Notes: generated by a model not told the origin, from the sequence alone. 64,000 nucleotides of DNA from an uncultured Peptococcaceae bacterium (GCA_910585405.1 CAJUDO010000009.1:1-64000); one strand, 5' to 3'; numbered from the stretch's first letter, positions 27,330 through 36,524 are shown. Translations and numbers: made by a program.

Positions 27330-28241
27330 ATGCGATTTGAACAATTAGAATATTTTTTGTCTGTTGTCGATGAAAAATCTATTAATAAAGCAGCAAATAA
27401 ATTGTTTATTTCACAATCAACGATTAGTGATGCACTAAATAAATTAGAAGAAGAAATAGGTGCTAAACTTTTGCAGCGCTCTCATTTAGGTGTGACTACA
27501 ACTCCAGAAGGAAAATTGTTTTATGAGACGGCAACAGATATTCTTGAGAAGCTTAATAAATACAAAGATACGATTTCTTCTGCAAGCGATTCTCAAAATA
27601 TGGCATTTAAATTGTTTATAACGCCGGAAATGTTAGATAGTGTTGTGCCTGAATTTATGGAGTATCTTTCTTATAATAATCCAAAATTGAAACTTGCATG
27701 TCGTGTGGGTGATTTCATTGACGGGATTCAGGCTGTGATAGATGACAACGTAGATTTGTCTTTAATACTTATACATCAAGCAATTTTAAATCATCCTGAA
27801 ATACAACAACTTATTGAAAAAAATAATTTAGTTATAGAAGAAATAACGCAAACAAAAGTGATGATTACAGTCAGCAGAAAATCTTCACTTGCCAAAAAAG
27901 AAACTGTTAGTATTTATGAGATACTGCAATATCCTGTGGTTTTTTATAAAACAGATTTATCAACTCTATGGCATGAAAGGGCATTTGAATCTTATGGAAA
28001 ATTAAATATTGAATTTGTGGGCGGAAACTGGGAACTCTGTGATCGTTATACATCTTTACACGATAATGTATATGGTTTTACTAGTAAATCTTCTTCTCTA
28101 CGTTTTCGAGAGAATAAACAAGTAAAACTTAAAGAGGATATATTTTATTCAACTATATTGGTTTATCGCGATAAATTATACATAGATGAAAAAATAAAAA
28201 CAGTATTGAGGTCTTTGTGTAATAAGCATTTAAGTGATTAA
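27330..28241 (+). CDS. LysR-family transcriptional regulator
   Basis: A 303-residue LysR-type regulator. ATG 27330 follows GGGAGGAGG; the longer reading begins in the promoter. The N-terminal winged helix reads MRFEQLEYFLSVVDEKSINK and then AANKLFISQSTISDALNKLE, with the typical AKLLQRSHLGVTTTPEG. The C-terminal effector domain spans about residues 90-300. LysR proteins usually activate an adjacent catabolic operon when a pathway compound binds. It is the first gene of the AT-rich block B and lies 130 bases upstream of hydrolase 2 in the same direction, so it most likely controls the block at 28.4-35.2 kb. Confidence 0.93.
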   Translation: MRFEQLEYFLSVVDEKSINKAANKLFISQSTISDALNKLEEEIGAKLLQRSHLGVTTTPEGKLFYETATDILEKLNKYKDTISSASDSQNMAFKLFITPEMLDSVVPEFMEYLSYNNPKLKLACRVGDFIDGIQAVIDDNVDLSLILIHQAILNHPEIQQLIEKNNLVIEEITQTKVMITVSRKSSLAKKETVSIYEILQYPVVFYKTDLSTLWHERAFESYGKLNIEFVGGNWELCDRYTSLHDNVYGFTSKSSSLRFRENKQVKLKEDIFYSTILVYRDKLYIDEKIKTVLRSLCNKHLSD

Positions 28242-28243
28242 AA

Positions 28244-28281
28244 GGGAGGTTATCGATTTTATCGGTAATCTCTCTTTTTTT
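28244..28281 (+). terminator. Terminator after the lysR-type gene
   Basis: A 12-bp stem (28244-28255 with 28263-28274, three wobbles) followed by TTTTTTT. It separates the regulator from the genes it probably controls, which would need their own promoter in 28282-28360. Confidence 0.7.
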
Positions 28282-28370
28282 CCGTGAAAAGGTGAATTGG
28301 ACATGATAAATAACACGAATTATAATTAAATCATAGCAGAAAATGCTAAGAATAAAAGGAGGTTATAAGT

Positions 28371-30326
28371 ATGAAAGGTTTAGGAAAAGCAAAGAAAGTA
28401 ATGATGATTGGGATTGATGGTTTTGACCCTATATATGCAAAACCACTGTTGGATGCAGGGAAACTGCCAAATATGAAACGTTTTTTGGAAATGGGTGTTA
28501 CGACACCACTTATGAGTATGCAAGGGGCAATGCCAACTTATACACCACCAAACTGGTGTTCAATGGCTACCGGTGCTTGGCCGGGGACTCATGGAATCAC
28601 TTGTTTCTGGAATCATACTTTAGGAGATCCGTTGGATAAATTATCTACAGGTTTTGATTCACAGAAATGTGAAGCTGAATATATGCATGATGCACTTGCA
28701 AATCAGGGTTTAAATAGCATTGTTGTTGGATGGCCCACTACTTGGCCACCAACAAATGAACGTACAATTCTTTTGGATGGTTCGGGAATTCATCCATTCA
28801 TTACAGAAAGTGCAGACTATGAAAAATTTGTCATTTGTGATGAAACATTTGATAAAGTGACTTTTAAAGCACATATTGCAAATGATAGCGGCGCAGAGTG
28901 TTTTGTAACGGAAGAAGTTCAAGAAAAAAAATTCGGTGTTACTACGACAGAACATACACAAAAGGTAACCGGTCTAAGCGTTGATGAATCAATTCTTGAA
29001 GGTGCCGCAGATGAAATTATGGCGCCGATTAAAGCAGCCGAAGGCTGGTCATTTGATACATTGGATGCCAAAGAAACAATTTTCCTAGTGAATAATGGAA
29101 AAGAAAGAAGATATGCTCTTATTAAAGCAGAGGATGGAATTTATAATACAGTTGAAGTTTATGTCAATAAAAAGGCTGAAAATCCGTTGGGCAAGGTAAA
29201 ACTTGGCGAATGGAGTGAAATGATTTATGATGAATTTACTAAAGACGACGGTAGTAAATTTGGAGCAGCATATCGCTTACGTTTACTAAAAATGTCTAAT
29301 GATGGAAGTAGTTTATATATGTATGGCTCTTTTGCAACAGATATGAATAGTGAAGATCATGTATATCCTGGTGCGGTTCGGAAAGAATTATTTAAAGAAT
29401 TAGGGGCTCCATTAATGTGGTCAAATTGTGGTCGAAATGACCTAGAGAAAAATACGATAATGTATGAGACTATGGTTTTAAGTTGTCGTTGGATTATGGA
29501 TGCCGTTGACTATTTAATGGAGAACAAAGAATGGAGTTTGGTATTACAAGGATTGCATATTATTGACCAAGGTAATCATGCTCATTTAACAGGGATTCAT
29601 TTACCAGGTGAAGAAGGTGAAATGAATAGAGAATTCTTGGAAAAATATTATATTTTGGCAGATGAGTATATTAGTCGTGCATTTAAATGGATTGATAAGG
29701 GTGTTGCTGTAATAATTGCCTCTGATCACGGTGGTTTGGCTGTTGGAGATGATTCTAATGAACTAGGTGATGCGTGGAAGTTAAACATTGGCGTTATGCA
29801 GGAGCTGGGCTATACGGTACTAAAAGAAGAAAATGGAGAACAAGTAATTGATTGGTCTAAAACAACTGCTATCGCACAGAGAAGTCAATATATTTATGTG
29901 AATCTAAAAGGCAGAGATCCAGAAGGTATTGTTGATCCGGCAGAGTATGAAGCCTTAGTGGAGAAAATTATTGATGATTTGTATAACTATCGTGAACCAA
30001 AAACCGGGCGGCGAATTGTTGGAATGGCGCTTGATAGAGAAGAAATGGAATCAATTAACCTTTATGGTCCTCATGTAGGAGATATTTTTTATACGATGAC
30101 ACGCGATTTTGCCCATGATCAAGGAAACACAATGCCTACAGTTTCCCGCGGCGAAACTTCTATTCGTTGTTTGTTTATGGCTGCAGGTCCAGGTTTCAAA
30201 TCTAATTCAATTATTGATAAAAAAGTTGAGATTGTTGATTTAGTGCCAACTTTATGTTATTTACTCGGAGTTGAACCACCACAAACGGTAGATGGTGGTG
30301 TAATTTACCAGATATTAGAAGATTAG
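28371..30326 (+). CDS. Alkaline-phosphatase-superfamily phosphodiesterase/sulfatase-like hydrolase 2
   Basis: A 651-residue paralogue of hydrolase 1. ATG 28371 has AAAAGGAGG upstream. Metal Asp D16 in GIDGFDP and putative nucleophile T58 in PTYTPPNW fall at the same positions as in hydrolase 1. WPGTHGI, HIIDQGNHAHL and ASDHGGLAVGD provide the other metal ligands. No signal peptide or membrane segment is seen, so it is probably cytoplasmic. Base composition is much more AT-rich than for hydrolase 1, although the proteins are clearly related. It opens the run hydrolase - ASST-like - two DASS permeases, suggesting cleavage of an imported organic anion. Phosphodiester and sulfate ester substrates are both possible. 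Confidence 0.85.
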   Translation: MKGLGKAKKVMMIGIDGFDPIYAKPLLDAGKLPNMKRFLEMGVTTPLMSMQGAMPTYTPPNWCSMATGAWPGTHGITCFWNHTLGDPLDKLSTGFDSQKCEAEYMHDALANQGLNSIVVGWPTTWPPTNERTILLDGSGIHPFITESADYEKFVICDETFDKVTFKAHIANDSGAECFVTEEVQEKKFGVTTTEHTQKVTGLSVDESILEGAADEIMAPIKAAEGWSFDTLDAKETIFLVNNGKERRYALIKAEDGIYNTVEVYVNKKAENPLGKVKLGEWSEMIYDEFTKDDGSKFGAAYRLRLLKMSNDGSSLYMYGSFATDMNSEDHVYPGAVRKELFKELGAPLMWSNCGRNDLEKNTIMYETMVLSCRWIMDAVDYLMENKEWSLVLQGLHIIDQGNHAHLTGIHLPGEEGEMNREFLEKYYILADEYISRAFKWIDKGVAVIIASDHGGLAVGDDSNELGDAWKLNIGVMQELGYTVLKEENGEQVIDWSKTTAIAQRSQYIYVNLKGRDPEGIVDPAEYEALVEKIIDDLYNYREPKTGRRIVGMALDREEMESINLYGPHVGDIFYTMTRDFAHDQGNTMPTVSRGETSIRCLFMAAGPGFKSNSIIDKKVEIVDLVPTLCYLLGVEPPQTVDGGVIYQILED

Positions 30327-30361
30327 ACTATCGGATAACAATATTATTTAAATTTTATAAT

Positions 30362-30397
30362 CTAGTCTCTGATGAAGAAATTCACTTTGGAGACTAG
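30362..30397 (+). repeat. Hairpin between hydrolase 2 and the ASST-like gene
   Basis: CTAGTCTC (30362-30369) mirrors GAGACTAG (30390-30397). There is no T-run, so it may be a processing or mRNA-stabilising hairpin. The 30327-30571 gap holds no gene. Confidence 0.4.
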
Positions 30398-30571
30398 GCT
30401 ATAAATACAAAGACAATTCATCAAGAGTTCGCAACGGTGTATCTCCGTATTAAATAGTAGAGAGTAAAATAATAGGGAGAAATGAGGAGGCAACAGTATC
30501 AGAAATATAATATTGTCTTCGAATTGGGCGGAGGAACATACTATTTACTTTATAAAATAGGAGAGATGATT

Positions 30572-32062
30572 ATGGCATATCCAACAATATATCCTACTGG
30601 GACAACAATCTATAACCCAGACAAATGCTTTAATGGGTTTACTGTGTATCCTGCAAATGGAGAAGGTATCATGCTTATTGATATGAATGGGCGTGAAGTT
30701 AATTTGTGGAAAAATATGGAGGGCATGCCGGCTAGAATTTTGCCGGGTGGCTATGTAATGGGATATAGCGGAGTAAGAAATCCAATTTTTATGACACGTG
30801 AGTTTGTTGATTTAATCCAAGTAGATTGGGATGGCAATATCGTTTGGAAATTTGACCACAACGAATATATTGAAGACCCTGGTGAAACCCCAAGATGGAT
30901 GGCTAGAGCAAAGCAAGATTACCAAAGAGAAGGAAATCCTGCTGGTTATTATACGCCTGCATTAGAACCACTTACAAATAGTGGTAATACAATCATGTTA
31001 GTACATGCCAATGTTCGCAATAATAAAATCTCCCGTTTTCCATTAATTGATGACAAAATTATTGAGGTTGATTGGGATGGCAATATTATTTGGGAATGGA
31101 AGTGCAGTGAACATTTCGATGAATTTGGTTTTGATGAAGCAGCAAGAAATGTATTGTTCCGTGATCCTGGTTTACGTAATAGCGGAGCCAATGGGATGGG
31201 GGACTGGCTGCATGTCAATGCAATGCATGTATTGGGTCCGAATAAATGGTATGAGGATGGGGATGAAAGATTTCATCCAGATAATTTAATTTTAGATAGT
31301 CGCCAAGCAAATATTACATTTATTGTATCGAAAAAAACCGGTAAAATTGTATGGAAACTTGGTCCTGATTACACAAACGAAAAAACTGATTGGATTATTG
31401 GGCAACATCATGCACATATGATTCCACGTGGTCTTCCTGGGGAAGGGAATATTATGATTTTTGATAACGGTGGACAAGCTGGATATGGTCTTCCAAATTC
31501 TATGTCTCCTTGGGGAGCGGAAAACTGTCGTAGAGACTATTCTAGAGTTCTTGAAATAAATCCTGTTACACGTGAGATTGTATGGCAATATACCCCAAAA
31601 GAAGCAGGATTTATTATTCCATTAAACTCCAGTCGTTTTTATAGTCCATTTATTAGTAGTGCACAACGATTACCTAATGGAAATACATTGATCACCGAAG
31701 GTGGTGGTGGACGCTTATTTGAAGTAACAGTAGATCATGAAATTGTTTGGGAATATATTAGCCCCTATTATGGTGGTGGTCACTACACAGGCCATTCTAG
31801 GTTTTCTGGTCGTTTCAATCACGTTTATAGAGCATATCGTGTACCATATGATTATTGTCCACAAGCTGGAATTCCAGAAGAAATTGCTATTGAACCGGTG
31901 GTAATTGAAGATTTTAGAATGCCTGGTGCTGCACCAAGAGGACCGGTTAAAGTGACATTTGTAGAAGGTATTGATTATTCAGAAAAGAAAGAAGTGTCTC
32001 TAGACTTCTGTTTGCCTACCGATGAACAGAAAAGGCAGGTTTTGGACAAAATCAATGAGTAA
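30572..32062 (+). CDS. Arylsulfotransferase (ASST) family beta-propeller protein
   Basis: A 496-residue protein starting at ATG 30572 with AGGAGAG six bases before; longer readings upstream lack a proper ribosome site. Repeated blades carry DWDGNIVWKFD, DWDGNIIWEW, KKTGKIVWKLGPDY and HEIVWEYISPYYGGG, as in the ASST propeller. His-rich candidates for the active site are H214/H219 (HVNAMHVLG) and QHHAHMIPRG at 278-287. ASSTs move a sulfuryl group from one phenolic sulfate to another acceptor through a sulfo-His intermediate. E. coli-type ASSTs are periplasmic; here no signal peptide is visible. It lies between hydrolase 2 and two DASS anion permeases, which fits sulfated or similar conjugates as substrates. 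Confidence 0.85.
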   Translation: MAYPTIYPTGTTIYNPDKCFNGFTVYPANGEGIMLIDMNGREVNLWKNMEGMPARILPGGYVMGYSGVRNPIFMTREFVDLIQVDWDGNIVWKFDHNEYIEDPGETPRWMARAKQDYQREGNPAGYYTPALEPLTNSGNTIMLVHANVRNNKISRFPLIDDKIIEVDWDGNIIWEWKCSEHFDEFGFDEAARNVLFRDPGLRNSGANGMGDWLHVNAMHVLGPNKWYEDGDERFHPDNLILDSRQANITFIVSKKTGKIVWKLGPDYTNEKTDWIIGQHHAHMIPRGLPGEGNIMIFDNGGQAGYGLPNSMSPWGAENCRRDYSRVLEINPVTREIVWQYTPKEAGFIIPLNSSRFYSPFISSAQRLPNGNTLITEGGGGRLFEVTVDHEIVWEYISPYYGGGHYTGHSRFSGRFNHVYRAYRVPYDYCPQAGIPEEIAIEPVVIEDFRMPGAAPRGPVKVTFVEGIDYSEKKEVSLDFCLPTDEQKRQVLDKINE

Positions 32063-32073
32063 TTGACATTTAA

Positions 32074-32116
32074 AACGACATATTTAGGGTGTGTATAACA
32101 CTCTAAGTATGTTGTT
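32074..32116 (+). repeat. Long intergenic hairpin before DASS 3
   Basis: A stem of about 19 bp with a few G-T wobbles closes a 5-base loop (32093-32097). It lies between the ASST-like gene and the next permease with no T-run after it. It is probably a processing or stability element that sets the level of the permease mRNA. Confidence 0.55.
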
Positions 32117-32137
32117 CAGCTAAAGGAGTGAATCTTT

Positions 32138-33577
32138 ATGAACAAAAATGCCAAAAAATATGTATATACGATTATCACTGCGATAATTATGTTTGCCGGA
32201 TTTTTTATGCCGAGAACAGAAAGTTTGCCTCCTTATGGAGTTCAAATTCTTTTTATTTTCGTTGGTCTGTTATTTGGCTGGTCATTTGCTGGTTTAATAA
32301 TCCCTTCTCTTTTAGGTTTGATTGCAATGGCATTTACCGATGGATTTACAATTAAAACAGTATGGGCTACTGGTTTCGGTTCTGAACTTGTTATATTAAT
32401 AACTTTGTTTTGTATTTTTGCTAAATGGCTTGAAAATATCGGATTAACAGATACATTGGTAAACTGGTTTTTAAACCGAAGTTTCTTTTATGGAAAACCC
32501 TGGACATTTCTTACATGTTTTTTTACAGTTATATACTTGCTTGGATTCTTCACATCAAATTATCCGGCTATCTTTTTAGGTTGGGCATGTGCATATAAAT
32601 TATGTGATGTTTTAGGCTATGAAAAAAGAAGTTCATTTTGTGGCTTTTTAGTATTTAATATTGCTGTAATAGGCTCTATGGGTGAAACGGCTAAACCATG
32701 GTCAGCATGGGGTTTAACAGCTCTTAATTCTTATAATCTTGTGATTCCTGATGGGATTTTTTCGTATGGAGCATTTTTGGTATGGAGCACAATTATCTAT
32801 TTTATTGCAATCGGTATAACACTTTTATTCGGTAAATTTGTCATGAAAATTGATATGGATCCGTTTATCAGAGGGAATTACCGCGAAGCTGCTAGCCAAT
32901 ATAACTTTGATAAAACTCAGAAATTTGCTTGTTGCCTGTTAGCTGGTATGATTATAGCATTACTGATTCCCGGTTATTTACCTGATTGTATTCTGAAATC
33001 TATATTAAAAGAGTTAGGAACTATCGGAATAGTATCTGTAGTTTTAATTATAGCGGGAACTATTAATATGCCAAACGAGAAACCGTTTTTCAATTTTAAA
33101 GAAATAGCAACAAACGGTGGCGTATCTTGGGAACCAATAATTCTTTTAACCGCGACAGTCCCTTTAGGAAACGCTTTAAAGTCATCAGATGCAGGGATTA
33201 TGCAAATAATCACTGACTTTGTAAATATTTATTTAGAAGGGTTATCGCCGATAGTTTTCTACGTAGCAGTTGCTGTGTTCTTAGGTTTGATTACACAGGT
33301 TGCTCATAATCTGGTATTATTGACAGCGTTTACTCCAATGTTTTGTTCTGTTGGTGTATCGTTAGGTATGAGTCCTGAAATAATTATATTAATTTGTTCA
33401 ATAATGTGTAGCGCGGCGTTAGGAACACCGGCTGCTTCAACTCGGGCTGCACTTTTATTTGGAAATGGTGAGTATATCAAATTAGGAGATGCATATAAAT
33501 TGGGTTGGTTTAGTTTATTTGCTCATTTAGTTGCCTGTTGTGCTGTTGGAATTCCTTTAGGTATATTGATGTTTTAA
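32138..33577 (+). CDS. DASS/SLC13-type anion transporter 3
   Basis: A 479-residue polytopic permease related to transporters 1 and 2. The ATG follows AAAGGAG. N-terminal LPPYGVQILFIFVGLLFGWS resembles block A. In the second substrate loop it has TQVAHN at residues 386-391, where transporters 1 and 2 have TNVANN. The later reentrant motif is TPAASTRAA. This change at a substrate/sodium-contact site suggests a different anion or ion coupling. It sits directly after the ASST-like gene and is AT-rich like the rest of block B. Confidence 0.87.
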   Translation: MNKNAKKYVYTIITAIIMFAGFFMPRTESLPPYGVQILFIFVGLLFGWSFAGLIIPSLLGLIAMAFTDGFTIKTVWATGFGSELVILITLFCIFAKWLENIGLTDTLVNWFLNRSFFYGKPWTFLTCFFTVIYLLGFFTSNYPAIFLGWACAYKLCDVLGYEKRSSFCGFLVFNIAVIGSMGETAKPWSAWGLTALNSYNLVIPDGIFSYGAFLVWSTIIYFIAIGITLLFGKFVMKIDMDPFIRGNYREAASQYNFDKTQKFACCLLAGMIIALLIPGYLPDCILKSILKELGTIGIVSVVLIIAGTINMPNEKPFFNFKEIATNGGVSWEPIILLTATVPLGNALKSSDAGIMQIITDFVNIYLEGLSPIVFYVAVAVFLGLITQVAHNLVLLTAFTPMFCSVGVSLGMSPEIIILICSIMCSAALGTPAASTRAALLFGNGEYIKLGDAYKLGWFSLFAHLVACCAVGIPLGILMF

Positions 33578-33662
33578 GAACGGCAAGCATATATAAGTGA
33601 ATTATTAATCATTTTAGCGACTAATAATTTGGAGGAAAAATGAGAATAATATAATATTATAG

Positions 33663-33702
33663 CTGAAGTAGGTTAGAAGCTAATGTTTCTAACCTACTTC
33701 AG
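33663..33702 (+). repeat. Perfect 16-bp hairpin between the block B permeases
   Basis: CTGAAGTAGGTTAGAA (33663-33678) is exactly mirrored at 33687-33702 with an 8-base loop. There is no T-run directly after it. It could be a terminator of weak type or a stabilising hairpin, and it allows differential expression of transporter 4. Confidence 0.6.
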
Positions 33703-33756
33703 GATATTTCAAATTAGATTATAAATACAAAATACATTTTTAAAGGAAGTGTAATT

Positions 33757-35199
33757 ATGCCCGATAATAAAAAATATTATATTCATACTATAGTAGTGTT
33801 TTTTTTGATGTTTTGTTTTGGAAATGTTGTTCCTCCTTTTGGACAAGTCACAACAGATGGCATGCAAGTAATAGGTGTATTTTTAGGGTTGCTTTATGGA
33901 TGGACATTTATAGGATTTCTTTGGCCTAGTTTATTATCTTTTATTGCAATAGGTTTAACTGGATTGACAACAATATCAGCTGCTCTTACAGCGGGTTTTG
34001 GCGCAAATTTAACTTTAGTTTTGATTTTTATTTTTATATTTGCAAAATATTTAGAAGATAGCGGGCTAAACGAATATATTGGCTATTGGTTTATCAGTCG
34101 AAAGATTGCGGTAGGAAAACCTTGGGTATTCACTTTATTATTTATGCTTTGTGCTTTCTTTTTAGCTATTGTTACAAATCTTTTTGCATCTATCGTAGTT
34201 TGTTGGAGTATTTTTTTCAAAATTACTGGTATTTTAAACATAAAAGAAAAAACAAAATATGTAGCCGTAGTTTTATTTGGAGTTGTTGTTTCCGCAACAT
34301 TTGGTTCGATGGCAGTTCCATTTCAGGCGGTACCTCTTGCAAGTATAAAATTATATGAACAAGCAATAGGAGAGTCTGTAAACTTTTTATTATACTCTGG
34401 TTTATGTATTTCTATGTCAATTATTTTAATTTGTGTGTATCTTTTACTATGTCGTTTTATTGTTCGTCCTGATGTGTCTTTCTTTAACGATAAGGCAGAT
34501 TATTTTGCAGAATATAGAAATGCTAAAATGAATCCAGAAATTAAGCTTGCTGCTGTAATGTTATGTATTTTATTGTTGCTTGTTTTCCTTCCTAATATTT
34601 TGCCCAAGACCTTTTTTATAACAACATTCCTATCAAAATTTGGCTTACTTGAGGTAGTTATTCTTTGTTTAATTGCCTTATTGGTTGTAAAAAAAGCAAA
34701 TGGTGAAAGTATTATTGATTTTTCTGTATTAGCAGCAAAGGGGATTAACTGGGATATTGTTGTCGTAATTGCATGTACTACTCCAGTATGCAATGCATTA
34801 GAATCGGAGCAGGCTGGTGTTTTGACAACGTTTTTAAATTGGGCGACACCAATCATGGGCTCTCTTGCGCCGTATACATTATTAGCATTTGTAATTGTCT
34901 CTATTTTGATAATGACACAATTTGCACATAATATGGTTTTGTGCATTATTTTTGTTCCATTATTATCTCCATTGTTAGCACAACTTGGAATTAGCCCTAT
35001 AGCCGCTTTAATTGCTATCATTTTTGCGGCTCACGTAGCTTATGCGACACCTGCGGCATCAACACAAGTTGCAATGGTTTATGCAAATACGAAATGGATC
35101 AATACAAAAGATATTTATCAATTAGTATTTTTATATGTTCCAATAGTATTGTTGTGTTATCTGGTAATATTAATACCTATTTTGTTGAACTTCGTGTAA
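33757..35199 (+). CDS. DASS/SLC13-type anion transporter 4
   Basis: A 480-residue permease, paralogous to transporter 3. The ATG has AAAGGAAG upstream. TQFAHN lies at residues 387-392, the same altered motif and position as in transporter 3, and TPAASTQVA follows. About 11-12 membrane segments. Pairs of related DASS carriers occur in both blocks, so the pair itself may be functional, for example one for the conjugate and one for the released anion. The sequence is strongly AT-rich. Confidence 0.87.
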   Translation: MPDNKKYYIHTIVVFFLMFCFGNVVPPFGQVTTDGMQVIGVFLGLLYGWTFIGFLWPSLLSFIAIGLTGLTTISAALTAGFGANLTLVLIFIFIFAKYLEDSGLNEYIGYWFISRKIAVGKPWVFTLLFMLCAFFLAIVTNLFASIVVCWSIFFKITGILNIKEKTKYVAVVLFGVVVSATFGSMAVPFQAVPLASIKLYEQAIGESVNFLLYSGLCISMSIILICVYLLLCRFIVRPDVSFFNDKADYFAEYRNAKMNPEIKLAAVMLCILLLLVFLPNILPKTFFITTFLSKFGLLEVVILCLIALLVVKKANGESIIDFSVLAAKGINWDIVVVIACTTPVCNALESEQAGVLTTFLNWATPIMGSLAPYTLLAFVIVSILIMTQFAHNMVLCIIFVPLLSPLLAQLGISPIAALIAIIFAAHVAYATPAASTQVAMVYANTKWINTKDIYQLVFLYVPIVLLCYLVILIPILLNFV

Positions 35200-35235
35200 A
35201 AATAATGTAGAGAATTTAATTAAAATAGAAAAAGA

Positions 35236-35288
35236 GAACGCATAATAAAGTCTACCTCTCTGGGTTACCGAATAATGCGTTCCTTTTA
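35236..35288 (+). terminator. Terminator after transporter 4
   Basis: GAACGCAT (35236-35243) pairs with ATGCGTTC (35275-35282), extended by partly paired AT bases and followed by CTTTTA. It overlaps the space before the MFS gene and ends the block B run. Confidence 0.65.
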
Positions 35289-35309
35289 TTATAATTATGA
35301 GGTGAAATT

Positions 35310-36524
35310 ATGAAAACGTATTTGTATCAATGGCGTGTATTGTTTTTGATGGTTTTAGCATGGAGTTTTGCTGGACTTGCACACAATTGTATTGCTTTTT
35401 TATTTCCATTTTTTTCTGTGGAATTCAATTTGTATGATAAACATAATGGTTATTTGTCAGCCACTCTTGCATTATTCTGGGCGCTAGCGATTATTGTCTG
35501 TGGAAGGAAGGCTGATAAAGTAGGGCATGTGAAAGTTATCGTTCCTGGTTTAATGGTGGGGGCAAGTGGCCTTATCATTACAGCCTTTGTCAATAAAGCT
35601 ATGTTATTTTATATTGTGACTGCACTCATTGGTTTTGGATGTGGTGCAATGTGTTCTCCTAGTTTATCTTTTTTAGCTGAGCAATGCATGCCGGAAAAAA
35701 GAGGGCTGTTTTATGGTATTGCCATGTCAAGTTATACATTTATTGGTTCAGCGATGGGCTCTTTATTCTTTACCCGTCTTGGAGGAAGCATTATCGGTTG
35801 GCGCGGATGTTATATAATTATTGGACTATTAGTTTTTTCATCTGCATTTTGTATATATTTTTTTGGTAAAAACATTCCTCGAGGAAAAACTTCAATAGAG
35901 AATTTTGAAAAAAAATATAGTTTTAAAGATTTGTTAATGTATAAAAATGTTATCACGACTACAGTGCTTGCGTGTTTTGCAATGATGTGGTATTTTTCTG
36001 TTGCTTCATATACGATTTTATATTTAATAAATGCCAAATCTTTCACTATCACTATGGCTGGAACTATCTTTGCTGGATTCGGTATTGGTGGTTTTATTGG
36101 AGAGTTTAGTATTCCGATTTTTTCAGATTATGTTGGTAGAAAGTACTCGGTTTGTTTGGCTACGTTATTAGGTTTTATCAGTTATCTATTGTTTCTTCAT
36201 TTAGATGTCTCTACTTGGATGATGAGTATCCTATTAGGAATTGCATCTTTTTTCATGTCGGGAGCAATGGCTCTTTTAAATTCTGTTATTCCAAGCGAAT
36301 CAGTTCCTGAGGATCTAGTAGCAACGGCAACTTCTTTTACTCCTGCGGCCGGTGAACTAACTGGTGGGGTATTGGGTCCGGTTTTAATTGGGACGTTAAT
36401 CAGTATATTTGATATCGAAAAGATAATGTTTTTACTATTAATTATCCCTCTTATAATTATTTTAGGTGTGTTTAGATTAAAAGAAACAGCTCCAATCAAG
36501 TTGAAAAATGAAAGATCTGCATAA
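35310..36524 (+). CDS. MFS transporter
   Basis: A 404-residue major facilitator with about 12 membrane segments. The loop 2-3 motif is degenerate (GRKADKVGHVK) and recurs in the second half as SDYVGRKYS. The ATG follows TGAGGTG. The closest look is to the organic-anion/monocarboxylate or phthalate-type permeases, but the substrate cannot be assigned. It shares the AT-rich composition of block B and ends it. As an efflux or uptake route it could deal with the organic part released from a conjugate; that is inference. Confidence 0.82.
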   Translation: MKTYLYQWRVLFLMVLAWSFAGLAHNCIAFLFPFFSVEFNLYDKHNGYLSATLALFWALAIIVCGRKADKVGHVKVIVPGLMVGASGLIITAFVNKAMLFYIVTALIGFGCGAMCSPSLSFLAEQCMPEKRGLFYGIAMSSYTFIGSAMGSLFFTRLGGSIIGWRGCYIIIGLLVFSSAFCIYFFGKNIPRGKTSIENFEKKYSFKDLLMYKNVITTTVLACFAMMWYFSVASYTILYLINAKSFTITMAGTIFAGFGIGGFIGEFSIPIFSDYVGRKYSVCLATLLGFISYLLFLHLDVSTWMMSILLGIASFFMSGAMALLNSVIPSESVPEDLVATATSFTPAAGELTGGVLGPVLIGTLISIFDIEKIMFLLLIIPLIIILGVFRLKETAPIKLKNERSA

